64,000 nucleotides of DNA from Haemophilus parainfluenzae (lineage in GTDB: Bacteria > Pseudomonadota > Gammaproteobacteria > Enterobacterales > Pasteurellaceae): NCBI RefSeq assembly GCF_900450995.1, contig NZ_UGHY01000002.1, positions 1-64,000 on the forward strand. Reading direction: 5' to 3'. Shown here piece by piece: positions 24,162 through 34,659 of this stretch (position 1 is its first letter; every line of letters starts with the position of its first letter). Under the pieces are notes generated by a model. The model was not told the DNA's origin. It saw only the letters and a program-made list of their open reading frames with translations, and ran no database searches. The translations under genes were made by a program, and so were the position numbers.

Positions 24162-27100
24162 CTACTCTGTTGCGCCAAAGCCACGCAAACCAACCACATG
24201 AACTTGTTCTTGGTTGCCGGCGATTTTACGCACCAGTTTATAGGTTGTGCCTTTTTCAGGGCTGATATTCTCTGGCGCTGCGATAAGTAATTGCATATCC
24301 AAACGTTCGCAAAGTTCGAACAAGGTGGAAATAGATTTACCATCTAAACGTGCCGCTTCATCCAAGAATAGTAAACGACATGGTACGATGTCTTTACCGC
24401 GAATACGGCGGCTTTCCTCTTCCCAACTTTGTACAACCATTAATAGGATTGACATACCCGTACCGATCGCTTCACCTGTCGATAATGCGCCACTTTCAGC
24501 ACGTAACCAGCCATCTGCACCACGGAATACTTCAACTTCTAACTCGAGGTAATTACGGTAATCTAATAATTCTTCACCGATAGTTTGTGCTGTGCGTTGG
24601 CCCATATCAATATGAGGGTTAATGCGTTGATAAAGTTTCGCAATAGCTTCAGAGAAGGTAATACGGTTATCACTGAATAAATCTTGATATTCTTCCTGTT
24701 TACCAGACAGCGCATCAAGCAACATCGCATGTGTATCGCGAATATTGACGACTAAACGTACCGATTTCACCTGACCGAAAGCAATATTTTGTAGACCTTG
24801 GTTCAACATGCGAATACGATTTTGTTCACGTTGAATGGTTTTACGCATAATATTTGCCACACTTTCAGAACTGATCGCCAATTTTTTCTCACGGCCAGTC
24901 AATTCTTCTGTTAAGCGATTAAGCTCAATTTCCATTTGCTCAATTGCATCAATCGGATCATCTGTTTTAATAATATCCTGACGAATACGTTCACGAAGAT
25001 GTTGATAGACAGCAATGAAGAAGCGGACTTTATTTTCCGGTTTACGGCTATCTTCAGAAATACGTAATGCATTGCGGAGATATTCATTATCTGCCACCGC
25101 AGTACGTAACGCACCTAAGGCTTTATCCGACATTGAACGTAGTTCATCAGCAGATAAATAAGCTAATTCACGGCGATTGAGTCGTTTTTCCACATCAGAA
25201 TTGCGAGATAAACGCAGAACCACGCACCAGCTGACTTTAGCTGCCACAACCAATTCACGTTGAGTTTTGTAATCACGTTCCGCTTTGCGAATGCGTTTAT
25301 TCAAGTTATCCGCTTCGCTTTCAATAAGCGTTAATTGTTTTTCGACATAAGAACGACGTTGACGGCTGGTTGAAAGTTGTTGATACAACTCATCACGGCG
25401 ATTTCTCGCACGTTCCTCTGCCCCTTCATCAGCACGCACGCCCAATTCACCAATCTCAGCAATTAATTCTTTTAACAATTGATTTTTACTGTCATAAGAA
25501 CTTTGTAGTTGGATAAATACTTGATTGTATTGTGCAAATTGGCTTTGTTTTTGACGTAATTGTTCACGTTGAGCATCACGTTGTGACTGCAATTGTTCCA
25601 AACGTTGACGAAGTTGCTCATTAAGCTCTGATGTTTCTGCTTGCCCCGCATCTTCATAGCTGAAGTGATTTTTACGTTGTACTACATCCGCTAAAGCAAA
25701 TACACGTTGCTGTACTTGTTTTTGACGTTCAACCGCTTGGGTTAAATCAGCTTTTAAGCGTTCATAGTTTTCTGGATCGCTTTGTAAGGTATTTGCAATC
25801 GGCTCTAACTGTGACAACGCAACGCCATGTTGACGAATAAAGCTTTCATCTTGCTCTGCGATGTCTAATTGTTCGAGGCACTCTTCAATGCGATCAAGTA
25901 ATTCTTCATCAGCAAGCAAGTTAAGCTGTGGCATTAACTTATTCAACAATTGCATTTTTTCTTTGGCATTATCCAATTTAATGCGAATTTGTTGTTCGGT
26001 GCTTGAGAATTGATTGAGCTCGCGATCAATTTCATTGCGTTCTTGATTGATTTCCGCCATCACCTCTTCTGGGTTTGGTTGGAACGCAAGAGCTAGATGT
26101 AAGCCAACAAACTTACTAAAGTGTTCGTGTAAACGTTGACATTTTTGTACATCAAAGGCGATTTGTGCATATTCTTCCGCAATTTCATCACGTTTAGCTT
26201 GTAATTCTTCTAAATGTTTTTCACGTGCTGCACGGCCAAATAATGGAATTTGCGGGAATTTTGAATAACGCAATTCACGATCAGACACTTGCACCACAAC
26301 GCCCATTTCAAGTTCTTGGGCTGAAAGTACGCTGTCATCAAAGGCATTTGGATCACCTTCGATTAAATATAAATCGTCTGGACAATCTTCTAAATTAGCT
26401 AATTGTTCGCGTACCGTGTTGAGATCACGTACAACAATAGCATGACGTGCAGGACCATAAAGTGCAGAGAAATAAGGTGCATCTTCAATTGGTACATCAT
26501 CATATAATTCAGAAAGCAACACACCACCAAAACGTTCTGCAAGCACATTTAAGCGAGCATCTTCTGAACCATCTGGTTGGCTTAAACGAGAAATTTGCTC
26601 ATCTAATTGTTGACGTTGCTTCTCTAAATTGTCACGTTGAATAGTCAGCTCACGTTCTTTCACCAATTGTGATTGCATAAAATGCATCACATCTTGGCTA
26701 TGTTCAAAGGTTTCACCACTTTGTTCTTGTAAACGTTCTAAAGCGGCTTGAGCAGTTAACCAAGCCGGTGCTTTACGGGCATTTTCTTCGTAAAGTGCGG
26801 TCAAACTTTCACGTTTTTGACGCAAGGTTGAACGGTTTTCTACTTGCTCTGCAAGTTCTTCATTCAAACTTTCAATGAGTTCTTCTTGTTCAGTGTGGTA
26901 TGCTTCAAGTTCATCAGCAGTTTCTAAAGATAAATCAGCGCGTTGATTAAAATCAGCCAATAATTTAACCGCACTTTGTTGTTGAGCATAGCGCTGCTCT
27001 AACTCATGTAATTTCGCACGTAATTGCGGGGTTTGTTGCGCTTGAATTTTTTGCGTTGGATATTCACGCAATAATTCTTTAGCGCTTTCCCAAGCACTTG

Positions 27101-28679
27101 AACGTGGCATATCACCAGCAATTTTACATACCAACTGATAGGCTTTATCGAATTGCGATTTTGCCGCTTCAGAAATAGACATTTTATGTTCTAACTCAAG
27201 CACTTGCTCGGTAAGGCTTTCAGCATGAGCAGCAAATTCTGCTTGGTAATCTTCCACATTTTTCACGCTTAAATCCGCTAAACCACATAAGGTTTTCGCT
27301 TTTTCAAGCGCGGCAATTGCTTGTTGATATTGTAATGCACGGGTTTGTTGTGCATCTAATGCTTGTTGATAATCCGCAAGTTGCGCACGTACTTGGTCAA
27401 TTTCAAGTTCTGTTTGCTCAAATTGTGCTTGGCTTTCTTCAAGCTGTTCGGTTGCGGTTTCCACAACCATTTTTTGTTCTTCTAATTTTTCTGTAAGTTC
27501 AGCTACGTCTTCTTGATAGCGCGATACTTTTTCTTGATGACGTAACGCATTTAATACCAAGTTTAAGTGGTCTGCCGCACTTTGGTGATCGACTTCTAAA
27601 GTACGTTCATTTTCTGCCAATTCAGCTGCTTCACGGCTTAAATCAATTAGTCGATGTTGCGATAATTCTTGCTCAGCTTTTGCTTTATACCAATCACGGC
27701 GGAAACCTAGAGCCGCTTCGATATTACCGCGGCGTTCATTGGCATTACGCATATAATCTGATGCCACATAATTAGTGGTTTCGGTGATTAAATGTTTGAA
27801 TAAATCACGGTCAGATTGCGTAACTTTAATTGCCTCAAGGGTCATGCGGTTTTCACGTAACGCACTTTCCATATCTTGGAAGGCTTTGCGCACACCAAGG
27901 TTTTCTGGCAATAAGTAATCACGTAAAGAACGGGTAATAGCGCTGGAAATACCACCGTATAAAGAAGCTTCGATTAATTTATAGAATTTGCTACGATCAG
28001 AGGCACTACGTAAGCGTTTTGGAATAATGCCCAAATCAAACATCATGCCGTGATAATCGGTGATGGAATGATATTGTTTAAATTGCGCACCAAGGTTTTC
28101 AATTTTGTCTTTTAATTCATTTAAATTGAGTACACGTGCTTGACGCTCACCGACTGTTTCGGTGAAAAGTGCGGTCGGATTTAAGGATAATTCCACTCCT
28201 TGAATCGAGAATGTTTTTAAATCCACTTTCTTATCACGACCTGCGATTTGTTGCAGACGCACACCCACAAGAATTCGTTGGTGACGAGAGTTGATGGTAT
28301 CCAATACCGCATAACACACACCTGGACGTAATTTACCGTGTAAGCCTTTATCACGAGAGCCGCCTGTCGAGCCGGCTTCTGTGGTATTACGGAAATGCAA
28401 TAAGGTTAAGTCTGGAATTAACGCTGTAACAAAACCCGCCATGGTCGTAGATTTACCGGCACCATTACCACCGGAAAGTGTGGTCACCAATTCATCCAAA
28501 TCAAAGGTACGGGCAAAGAAACCATTCCAGTTAATTAAGGTTAGTGAATGGAATTTACCACGTTCTACCCCATTATGTTGGTTTAATACAGGAGCAATAA
28601 ATTCTTCTTCAACCTGTTCGGTTGATTGCTCAGGTTCGTCTTGATAGATTTCGTTTTCAAGTTCTAATACATCAGACAT
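24162..28679 (-). CDS. mukB: Chromosome condensin subunit MukB
   Basis: The 1505-residue SMC-like ATPase organises the chromosome with MukE and MukF. Walker [10 protein letters not shown] is at 70-78. Two long coiled-coil arms (rich in E, Q, L) flank a central hinge region ([20 protein letters not shown]). The ABC signature [13 protein letters not shown] and Walker [14 protein letters not shown] lie near the C-terminus. Length matches the family (about 1485-1510). The ATG overlaps the mukE stop by one base (TAATG), so translation is coupled. It has at least four in-gene uptake signal cores. Confidence 0.98.
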   Translation of the reverse strand: MSDVLELENEIYQDEPEQSTEQVEEEFIAPVLNQHNGVERGKFHSLTLINWNGFFARTFDLDELVTTLSGGNGAGKSTTMAGFVTALIPDLTLLHFRNTTEAGSTGGSRDKGLHGKLRPGVCYAVLDTINSRHQRILVGVRLQQIAGRDKKVDLKTFSIQGVELSLNPTALFTETVGERQARVLNLNELKDKIENLGAQFKQYHSITDYHGMMFDLGIIPKRLRSASDRSKFYKLIEASLYGGISSAITRSLRDYLLPENLGVRKAFQDMESALRENRMTLEAIKVTQSDRDLFKHLITETTNYVASDYMRNANERRGNIEAALGFRRDWYKAKAEQELSQHRLIDLSREAAELAENERTLEVDHQSAADHLNLVLNALRHQEKVSRYQEDVAELTEKLEEQKMVVETATEQLEESQAQFEQTELEIDQVRAQLADYQQALDAQQTRALQYQQAIAALEKAKTLCGLADLSVKNVEDYQAEFAAHAESLTEQVLELEHKMSISEAAKSQFDKAYQLVCKIAGDMPRSSAWESAKELLREYPTQKIQAQQTPQLRAKLHELEQRYAQQQSAVKLLADFNQRADLSLETADELEAYHTEQEELIESLNEELAEQVENRSTLRQKRESLTALYEENARKAPAWLTAQAALERLQEQSGETFEHSQDVMHFMQSQLVKERELTIQRDNLEKQRQQLDEQISRLSQPDGSEDARLNVLAERFGGVLLSELYDDVPIEDAPYFSALYGPARHAIVVRDLNTVREQLANLEDCPDDLYLIEGDPNAFDDSVLSAQELEMGVVVQVSDRELRYSKFPQIPLFGRAAREKHLEELQAKRDEIAEEYAQIAFDVQKCQRLHEHFSKFVGLHLALAFQPNPEEVMAEINQERNEIDRELNQFSSTEQQIRIKLDNAKEKMQLLNKLMPQLNLLADEELLDRIEECLEQLDIAEQDESFIRQHGVALSQLEPIANTLQSDPENYERLKADLTQAVERQKQVQQRVFALADVVQRKNHFSYEDAGQAETSELNEQLRQRLEQLQSQRDAQREQLRQKQSQFAQYNQVFIQLQSSYDSKNQLLKELIAEIGELGVRADEGAEERARNRRDELYQQLSTSRQRRSYVEKQLTLIESEADNLNKRIRKAERDYKTQRELVVAAKVSWCVVLRLSRNSDVEKRLNRRELAYLSADELRSMSDKALGALRTAVADNEYLRNALRISEDSRKPENKVRFFIAVYQHLRERIRQDIIKTDDPIDAIEQMEIELNRLTEELTGREKKLAISSESVANIMRKTIQREQNRIRMLNQGLQNIAFGQVKSVRLVVNIRDTHAMLLDALSGKQEEYQDLFSDNRITFSEAIAKLYQRINPHIDMGQRTAQTIGEELLDYRNYLELEVEVFRGADGWLRAESGALSTGEAIGTGMSILLMVVQSWEEESRRIRGKDIVPCRLLFLDEAARLDGKSISTLFELCERLDMQLLIAAPENISPEKGTTYKLVRKIAGNQEQVHVVGLRGFGATE

Positions 28680-29431
28680 TATTCTTGTTCTCCTGCATCA
28701 TCAAATTCTTCATCAATTTCGACCGCACTTTCTTCATCATCGAGATCATCAGCATTGCTTGCCGCTTTTGCTTGCTTTTCGAGTTCGAGAGATTGCGGTG
28801 TGGCTGCTTCCCCATCACGAATTAAGCGAGCTTGTGCTTCTAATGGATCATCACCGGAACGCACTTCAGCACCGAAACGGAAAACTGATTCTGAAATAGT
28901 AAATTTACCGCTATGCTGTTCACCTACGGTATGAATCATGCCTAAACGGCGTAAACGGCCGATCGCTGCACGTACTTTTTCAGATAATTTTTGCTTATCC
29001 AAATCCGAACCGCTGGAACGTTGATTGACGGCTTTCAATAATTTACCTTCGTCTGCTAAATTCAGTAATTCATCATAAACTTCTTGCGTACTGAAGATAC
29101 CTTGCTGTGCCAAACGTTCTGGGCTTAAATATAAATAGCAAAGTACTTTCCCTACTAACATTTCTAATTCGGAAAGCACTGAACGGGCAATTAACGTCGT
29201 GGCTTTCGGACGTAAATAGAAAAAGCCTTCCGGTGCACGAATTAATTCCACGTTGTAACGGCGATAAAAACCATCCAACTCATTTTGGAAATCCATCAAA
29301 AAAGCATGATTATCTAATTGATCTGTGCTGATATGGCGACCTGAACGCAATAAGCTGTCCACTGCCGGGAAAATAGGATTTGCAATGGCATTTGCCAATT
29401 TCGGGGAAATTACATCTTGAATATCTGTCAT
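28679..29431 (-). CDS. mukE: Condensin subunit MukE
   Basis: The 250-residue protein has winged-helix domains and an acidic C-terminal tail ([20 protein letters not shown]). It begins [20 protein letters not shown]. It bridges MukF and MukB in the MukBEF complex. It is the middle gene of mukF-mukE-mukB, 46 bases after mukF. Confidence 0.97.
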   Translation of the reverse strand: MTDIQDVISPKLANAIANPIFPAVDSLLRSGRHISTDQLDNHAFLMDFQNELDGFYRRYNVELIRAPEGFFYLRPKATTLIARSVLSELEMLVGKVLCYLYLSPERLAQQGIFSTQEVYDELLNLADEGKLLKAVNQRSSGSDLDKQKLSEKVRAAIGRLRRLGMIHTVGEQHSGKFTISESVFRFGAEVRSGDDPLEAQARLIRDGEAATPQSLELEKQAKAASNADDLDDEESAVEIDEEFDDAGEQE

Positions 29432-29477
29432 GGTTAAATTCTCATTTTATGAATTCGTTTTTGGGTAAGCCACGAAA

Positions 29478-30812
29478 TTAATATTTATCAATTACATGCG
29501 CTTGCACTTCTGCGCCGTAATCGTTAATTTCCTGCCATTGCGGATAAATACCGGCTAAATCATCATTTGCCATACCTAAACGCACAGCTTGATCCACAAT
29601 AATGCGTGCCACATCAAAATGACGAGAAAGTGGGTAAGCTTCTAATTGTTCTTTTAAGACTAAACTTAAATCAATCGGACGATTATTTTCACGGTATTGA
29701 ATGAGTAAGCCTTGCATATATTCGACGATTTGATCATGTAAATCAGCCAAAGATTCATATTGTAACTCTTCAGGTAATTCACCCAATGCATCATCTTCAC
29801 GCAATACCATTTCTTCATCACGCAGATCGACCAGACGTTCCGCTTGAGCTGTCCACAAGAACCAAGGATGATCGAAATAGCTGTGGATAGAATTACGCAA
29901 CCGTTGTGAGAATACACGATTTTTATCCATATCAATGGCGGTACGGATAAATTTATGCACGTGACGGTCATAACCAATCCATAAATCGATGGCTTGTTGC
30001 CCCCAGCTAATAATGCGGTCAAGCTTGGATTGTAAATCGGTGATTAATTGTTCAATAAAATACAGCTCATCATGACCAATTACACAATCTTGAATACGTA
30101 ATAATTGAGCCTGTAACTTATCACCTGCTGCATTTAAGGTATCTTGTAACTCACGTAAATTGCCTGAGGTTTCATCTAATAAACGTTCACAGCTAGAAAT
30201 TGCCGCTTGCCAATCTTTGGTAAGCAAATTCGCAATTTCTTCCTTAATGCTTTGCTGATTTTCATCCATCACACGTTGTGATAAATCAATGTTATCGAAA
30301 ATCTCTGCCACAGAATATTTTAACGGAGCGAAAACATTCCGACGCCAAAAATGCTCATTCCCCCCTTTTGCTGCACCTTCTTCTGCTGCATCAGATGCAC
30401 GCTGAATTTCATCAGCCACAATAGAAAGCTGTACAGAAAGACGCAACGCAGAAAATTCACGCTGACGAATATAATAATCTGATACGCCAACACCTAAAGG
30501 AGTGAGACGATAAATGGAAAGCCCTTCAGTAAATTCACTGCTGAAACGGTTAAGAAAACGCTGCTTCACCAATTCATTGATAGCATTATTGGCACGGGTG
30601 GCAATCGCATCCGTTGATTGGTCAAAGGCGTTGGCTGTATGGCGGAAAATATCCACTAAATCAGCTTCTAACATCTCACCGTCTAAACGTTCATTGTTAT
30701 AGATGGCAATAGCCAGTAAAAACACCAAACGCTCTGTCGGCAGATTTAACGAAAATTCCCGCTCTTTCGCCCATGAGACAAGTTCAGGGATGGTTTGTGA
30801 GGTTTCGATCAT
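29478..30812 (-). CDS. mukF: Condensin kleisin subunit MukF
   Basis: The start is set at [20 protein letters not shown] (ATG 30812), giving 444 residues, the usual MukF length. A longer open frame upstream lacks homology and runs through the promoter. The N-terminal winged helix dimerises, the middle helices bind MukE, and the C-terminal winged helix caps the MukB head. It is the first gene of the condensin operon, divergent from fnr. Confidence 0.96.
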   Translation of the reverse strand: MIETSQTIPELVSWAKEREFSLNLPTERLVFLLAIAIYNNERLDGEMLEADLVDIFRHTANAFDQSTDAIATRANNAINELVKQRFLNRFSSEFTEGLSIYRLTPLGVGVSDYYIRQREFSALRLSVQLSIVADEIQRASDAAEEGAAKGGNEHFWRRNVFAPLKYSVAEIFDNIDLSQRVMDENQQSIKEEIANLLTKDWQAAISSCERLLDETSGNLRELQDTLNAAGDKLQAQLLRIQDCVIGHDELYFIEQLITDLQSKLDRIISWGQQAIDLWIGYDRHVHKFIRTAIDMDKNRVFSQRLRNSIHSYFDHPWFLWTAQAERLVDLRDEEMVLREDDALGELPEELQYESLADLHDQIVEYMQGLLIQYRENNRPIDLSLVLKEQLEAYPLSRHFDVARIIVDQAVRLGMANDDLAGIYPQWQEINDYGAEVQAHVIDKY

Positions 30813-31001
30813 TCGGTTACAAAAGCTTAAAATTGAACAAAAAATTAGCGAGATTATACAGGATTTTTTATCGTTCTTGAAATCTTCTTGCAAATTGAAC
30901 GAACTTTTTATTTTTCAAGATTATATGTGGCTAATCTGCGATGTAAAAAAATTAATAAATAGACGTTATCTTCAAAACAATCAAAAATTTGACCGCACTT
31001 A

Positions 31002-31097
31002 TTACAAGATATATCGCCAAACAAATGCACTGACTAAAATAATCAACATAATAATAATTTGTATTAAACGTTTTTTGGTTAATTTTTCTGCTGCCAT
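31002..31097 (-). CDS. Small single-pass membrane protein, unknown
   Basis: The 31-codon ORF (MAAEKLTKKRLIQIIIMLII, then LVSAFVWRYIL) has a basic cytoplasmic start and one membrane helix. It lies in the 383-base gap between mukF and fnr and is followed by an uptake signal core (30991). The ribosome site (TAGGT) is weak. The remaining gap holds only the fnr promoter region and the mukF upstream region. Confidence 0.5.
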   Translation of the reverse strand: MAAEKLTKKRLIQIIIMLIILVSAFVWRYIL

Positions 31098-31149
31098 ACC
31101 TATTTACTCGTAGATAACTTCTTTAATTTACTATTTAGTGGTAGAATAA

Positions 31150-31163
31150 TTGCGTTAGATCAA
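31150..31163 (+). promoter_or_regulatory. FNR-box-like site upstream of fnr
   Basis: TTGCG-TTAG-ATCAA matches eight of the ten fixed bases of the FNR consensus TTGAT-N4-ATCAA and lies 33 bases before the fnr ATG, consistent with autorepression known in other bacteria. Confidence 0.42.
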
Positions 31164-31195
31164 TTTTACACTATATTTATCGATTTGAGGAACTA

Positions 31196-31969
31196 ATGAA
31201 TAATTTCGTTTCAGAAACTAAATCAGGGCGCAGAGTTCAATCTGGTGGTTGTGCGATTCATTGCCAGGATTGCAGCATTAGTCAACTTTGTATTCCTTTC
31301 ACATTAAACGAACATGAGCTCGATCAGCTTGATAATATTATTGAGCGTAAAAAGCCTATACAAAAATCTCAAGTCCTTTTTAAAGCGGGTGATACGCTTA
31401 ATTCTATTTATGCGATTCGTTCTGGTACCATTAAAACTTATACCATTAGTGAAGCGGGCGAAGAACAAATTACCTCTTTTCACTTACCGGGTGATTTAGT
31501 CGGTTTCGATGCGATCACAAATATGCAACACCCAAGTTTTGCTCAAGCATTAGAAACCGCAATGGTGTGTGAAATTCCATTTGATATCTTAGATGACTTA
31601 TCTGGCAAAATGCCTAAGCTTCGTCAGCAAATTATGCGTTTAATGAGTAGTGAAATCAAAAGTGATCAAGAAATGATTTTATTACTGTCTAAAATGAATG
31701 CTGAAGAACGTTTAGCCGCATTCATCCATAACCTATCCAAACGCTATTCTGCTCGTGGTTTCTCAGCGAAAGAATTCCGTTTAACCATGACTCGTAGTGA
31801 TATTGGTAACTATCTTGGTTTAACCGTTGAAACCATCAGTCGTTTACTTGGCCGTTTCCAAAAACTGGGTGTACTCTCTGTTCAAGGTAAATACATTACT
31901 ATTAATGATATTAATGCATTGATTGATTTAACCGGTGTACATAAAACCAAAATCCAATTAGCAGAATAA
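31196..31969 (+). CDS. fnr: Anaerobic regulator Fnr
   Basis: The 257-residue CRP/FNR-family transcription factor senses oxygen through an iron-sulphur cluster. The cluster cysteines are in [16 protein letters not shown] (residues 19, 23, 26, 32) with the fifth in AMVCEIPF. The C-terminal helix-turn-helix contains [16 protein letters not shown], with E-S-R contacts as in enteric Fnr. It is followed by a terminator and uspE, the same order as in E. coli. Confidence 0.98.
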   Translation: MNNFVSETKSGRRVQSGGCAIHCQDCSISQLCIPFTLNEHELDQLDNIIERKKPIQKSQVLFKAGDTLNSIYAIRSGTIKTYTISEAGEEQITSFHLPGDLVGFDAITNMQHPSFAQALETAMVCEIPFDILDDLSGKMPKLRQQIMRLMSSEIKSDQEMILLLSKMNAEERLAAFIHNLSKRYSARGFSAKEFRLTMTRSDIGNYLGLTVETISRLLGRFQKLGVLSVQGKYITINDINALIDLTGVHKTKIQLAE

Positions 31970-31973
31970 ATTA

Positions 31974-32000
31974 AAAGCGTGAGTTTTCACGCTTTTTTAA
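31974..32000 (+). terminator. Terminator of fnr
   Basis: The perfect 10-bp stem AAAAGCGTGA with TCACGCTTTT has a 4-nt loop and trailing T. Confidence 0.85.
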
Positions 32001-32106
32001 CATTTGAAACAAAAAAACTTGCACGAGATCACTTTTTTGATAATAGGTTCTTGTCATCGTTTAAAATCTTTTCTATCCTATTGATATCTCATATCTTGGA
32101 GGTTTT

Positions 32107-33030
32107 ATGAAATTTAATAATATTCTTGTTGTACTCAATCCTGATAACGAAAAACAATATGCGCTTGCTCGTGCCGTTCGTCTTGTTAAAGAACAGCAAA
32201 ATGAAACAAAGGTAAAAATCACCACCCTTTTGAGTGTTTATGACTTATCGTATGAGATGTCAGCCCTTCTTTCTTCTGAAGAACGCAGCGAAATGCATAA
32301 AACAGCCGTTGAACAACAACGTCAAGCTGTGCAATTTTATTTAGATAAATATGCTGATTCGGAAATTGAGTTTGAATCTCACATTGTATGGAGCAGCAAT
32401 GAAGCGGATGCAATTCGTGAAGAAGTTGAAAAGAATCAATACGATCTCGTTGTGAAATACACTAAAGATGAAGAGAGTTTCACTTCATTGATTTTCACAC
32501 CAGTAGATTGGCAATTATTGCGTAAATGTCCAATTCCAGTATTAATGGTGCGTGATGGTGACTGGAAACACCAACGCCGTATTTTAGTTGCTGTTAATGT
32601 GTCAGGTGAACAAGAATATCAAGATGAATTCAACCGAGAGTTAGTTTCAACAGGAATGAGTTTAGCGGAGAACTTAAACCGTGGTAATGTGCATTTAGTC
32701 GCAGCTTACCCTGTTGCGCCAATTAATATGGCGATTGATTTACCTGAATTTAATACTTCAGGTTATGAAAATGGCATTCGTGGCCAGCACCTCATCAATA
32801 TGAAAGCCTTACGTCAAAAATTTGGTATTGATGAAGATCATACCCATGTACGCGAAGGTTTCCCTGAAGAGGTGATTCCTGAAGTGGCGAAAGAAATTGA
32901 AGCTGAATTAGTGATTTTAGGTACAGTGGGAAGAACGGGTTTATCTGCAGCGTTATTAGGTAATACGGCTGAACATGTAATTAGTAAATTAAGCTGCAAT
33001 TTATTAGCCATTAAACCATCTAAAAAATAA
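32107..33030 (+). CDS. uspE: Universal stress protein E
   Basis: The 307-residue protein has two tandem Usp domains: MKFNNILVVLNPDNEKQYAL at the start and RRILVAVNVSGEQEYQDEF near residue 157. The second ends with the nucleotide-binding GTVGRTGLSAALLGNTAEHV motif. It responds to stress and growth arrest. TTGGAGG lies close to ATG. It follows fnr, as in related genomes. Confidence 0.95.
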   Translation: MKFNNILVVLNPDNEKQYALARAVRLVKEQQNETKVKITTLLSVYDLSYEMSALLSSEERSEMHKTAVEQQRQAVQFYLDKYADSEIEFESHIVWSSNEADAIREEVEKNQYDLVVKYTKDEESFTSLIFTPVDWQLLRKCPIPVLMVRDGDWKHQRRILVAVNVSGEQEYQDEFNRELVSTGMSLAENLNRGNVHLVAAYPVAPINMAIDLPEFNTSGYENGIRGQHLINMKALRQKFGIDEDHTHVREGFPEEVIPEVAKEIEAELVILGTVGRTGLSAALLGNTAEHVISKLSCNLLAIKPSKK

Positions 33031-33055
33031 GCCTATTTAGCTTTTTATTTAAAAC

Positions 33056-33099
33056 AAGTGCGGTCAGAAAAACAATCGTTCTATTGACTGCACTTTTTT
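33056..33099 (+). terminator. Uptake-sequence-pair terminator after uspE
   Basis: AAGTGCGGTCA and TGACTGCACTT form an 11-bp stem with one mismatch around an 18-nt loop, followed by TTTTTT. Confidence 0.7.
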
Positions 33100-33227
33100 T
33101 AAAGAAAATGTGAAGTTCCTCACAAAATCAACTTTTTCTATTCGTCTCATTATTTCTTTTTCGTTATACTCGTCCGCCCTATCGAAGACTTTCTATAAAT
33201 TGATTTATTGATTAAAAAGGAAAGACA

Positions 33228-34061
33228 ATGAAAAAAACATTAATTGCAGCACTACTTGGTTTCTCTGCGCTCGCACAAGCTCATGAAGTTTGGGTTGCAA
33301 CACCTGCTCAACTTGCTTCCAATTCCGTTTTAAAAGCTGATTTAGCTTATGGTGACTACCCTTACGTTGAAAAAATTCCTGAAAAACGTCTTGCTATTTT
33401 TCCACCGATGGAACTCATCAATCAAGATGGTGAAATGCAAACATTAGTACAAAAAGGTGAAAACTACCAATATCAATCAGAAAAACCGTTAAAAGACGGT
33501 TCATATTGGGTAACAGCTACTTATAAACCAACTTTCTGGTCACAAAATAATGAAGGTTGGAAAATGGATAACTTACAAGGCACACCAAATGCATTCTATT
33601 GCGAACAAACTCAAATGTTTGGTAAAGCCTTTACTGTAGTGGGCAAAAAACCATTAAATGCAGATATGGCAATGACACGCCTCGGCTTACCACTTGAAAT
33701 CGTGCCACTTAAAGATCCGAAAACAATTAAAGCAGGTGAAGCTTTCCCTGTTCAGATTTTCTATAAAGACCAACCACTTGCAGGCGAAACGATTATCGCA
33801 ACCTCTGATACATTTGTTGTGAAAGATATGGAAGCGGCAACATCTCACCGTGAGCCGCAAGCCTTTTCTGGTAAAACAGACAAAGAAGGTAAAGTTAACT
33901 TTATTCCATTAATTGAAGGCGTTTGGAAACTTAAAGTGATTCATAAAGAACCATTTGAAGATCAAAAAGTTTGTCAACATTCAGCGAATTACGCGACGTT
34001 AATTCTCCCTGTTGGTAAAGCTAGAGCTAAACTCCCACCAAAACCAGAACATCATCATTAA
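33228..34061 (+). CDS. Periplasmic DUF4198 protein
   Basis: The 277-residue protein has a clear signal peptide ([18 protein letters not shown]) that would be cut before [10 protein letters not shown], leaving an N-terminal histidine. The body is beta-rich ([33 protein letters not shown]) as in DUF4198 / NikK-like proteins, which are linked to metal uptake. It ends KPEHHH. The His at both ends suggests metal binding. No transporter genes adjoin it, so the substrate is unknown. Confidence 0.8.
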   Translation: MKKTLIAALLGFSALAQAHEVWVATPAQLASNSVLKADLAYGDYPYVEKIPEKRLAIFPPMELINQDGEMQTLVQKGENYQYQSEKPLKDGSYWVTATYKPTFWSQNNEGWKMDNLQGTPNAFYCEQTQMFGKAFTVVGKKPLNADMAMTRLGLPLEIVPLKDPKTIKAGEAFPVQIFYKDQPLAGETIIATSDTFVVKDMEAATSHREPQAFSGKTDKEGKVNFIPLIEGVWKLKVIHKEPFEDQKVCQHSANYATLILPVGKARAKLPPKPEHHH

Positions 34062-34065
34062 TCAT

Positions 34066-34099
34066 AAAAAAGTGCGGTCAAATTTAACCGCACTTTTTT
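34066..34099. terminator. Bidirectional uptake-sequence-pair terminator
   Basis: AAAAAAGTGCGGT and ACCGCACTTTTTT form a perfect 13-bp stem with an 8-nt loop between convergent genes. Confidence 0.9.
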
Positions 34100-34658
34100 A
34101 ATATGTTCTTAATGCTGGAGGTTGATAATTCTCAATAAAGGTTTCAATTTTTTGAAGATCATTCGAGAATAGAATCTTCTCAAAATCACCTTGAGTAAAG
34201 AAGCCTTCTTTCACCATATGGCTAAAAAAGGACTTTAGTGAATCAAAATAACCCTTTTCATTAAACAAAATACAAGGATTATTATTTTTCCCAATTCGTG
34301 CCCAAGAAATCACCTCAGCAATCTCTTCTAAAGTGCCAGGTCCGCCAGGCAAAGCAATATAAGCATCGCCAAGCTCAACCATTTTATTTTTTCGCTCAGA
34401 CATGTTTTCAACAATTACGGTCTTAGTTAAATTAGGATGTGAAACTTCTCTGTCTTGTAAAAATTGAGGGATAATACCAATTACTTTGCCTTGATGAGCA
34501 AGTACAGTATCTGCAACCACGCCCATTAATCCCAATTTTCCGCCACCATAAACTAAAGTATGTTGGCCATCTGCAATCCATTTTCCTAATTTTTTTGCGG
34601 CAGCCTGATAGGCAGAATCATTACCTAAACTCGCACCGCAATAAACCGTGATGTTCAT
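34098..34658 (-). CDS. LOG-family protein (nucleotide phosphoribohydrolase)
   Basis: The start is taken at MNITVYCGASLGNDSAYQAA (ATG 34658), one base after the topA stop, giving 186 residues; the longer frame reads into topA. The motifs VYGGGKLGLMG and ALPGGPGTLEEI are diagnostic of the Rossmann LOG family, which releases ribose-5-phosphate from nucleoside monophosphates (TIGR00730). It is likely co-transcribed with topA. Confidence 0.9.
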   Translation of the reverse strand: MNITVYCGASLGNDSAYQAAAKKLGKWIADGQHTLVYGGGKLGLMGVVADTVLAHQGKVIGIIPQFLQDREVSHPNLTKTVIVENMSERKNKMVELGDAYIALPGGPGTLEEIAEVISWARIGKNNNPCILFNEKGYFDSLKSFFSHMVKEGFFTQGDFEKILFSNDLQKIETFIENYQPPALRTY

Positions 34659-34659
34659 C

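Noticed and set aside
24101..24343. Minus-strand ORF overlapping the mukB end in another frame
   Set aside because: It is a shadow frame of mukB with no ribosome site.
30813..30893. N-terminal extension of mukF
   Set aside because: No homology, and the family start [12 protein letters not shown] gives the usual 444 residues.
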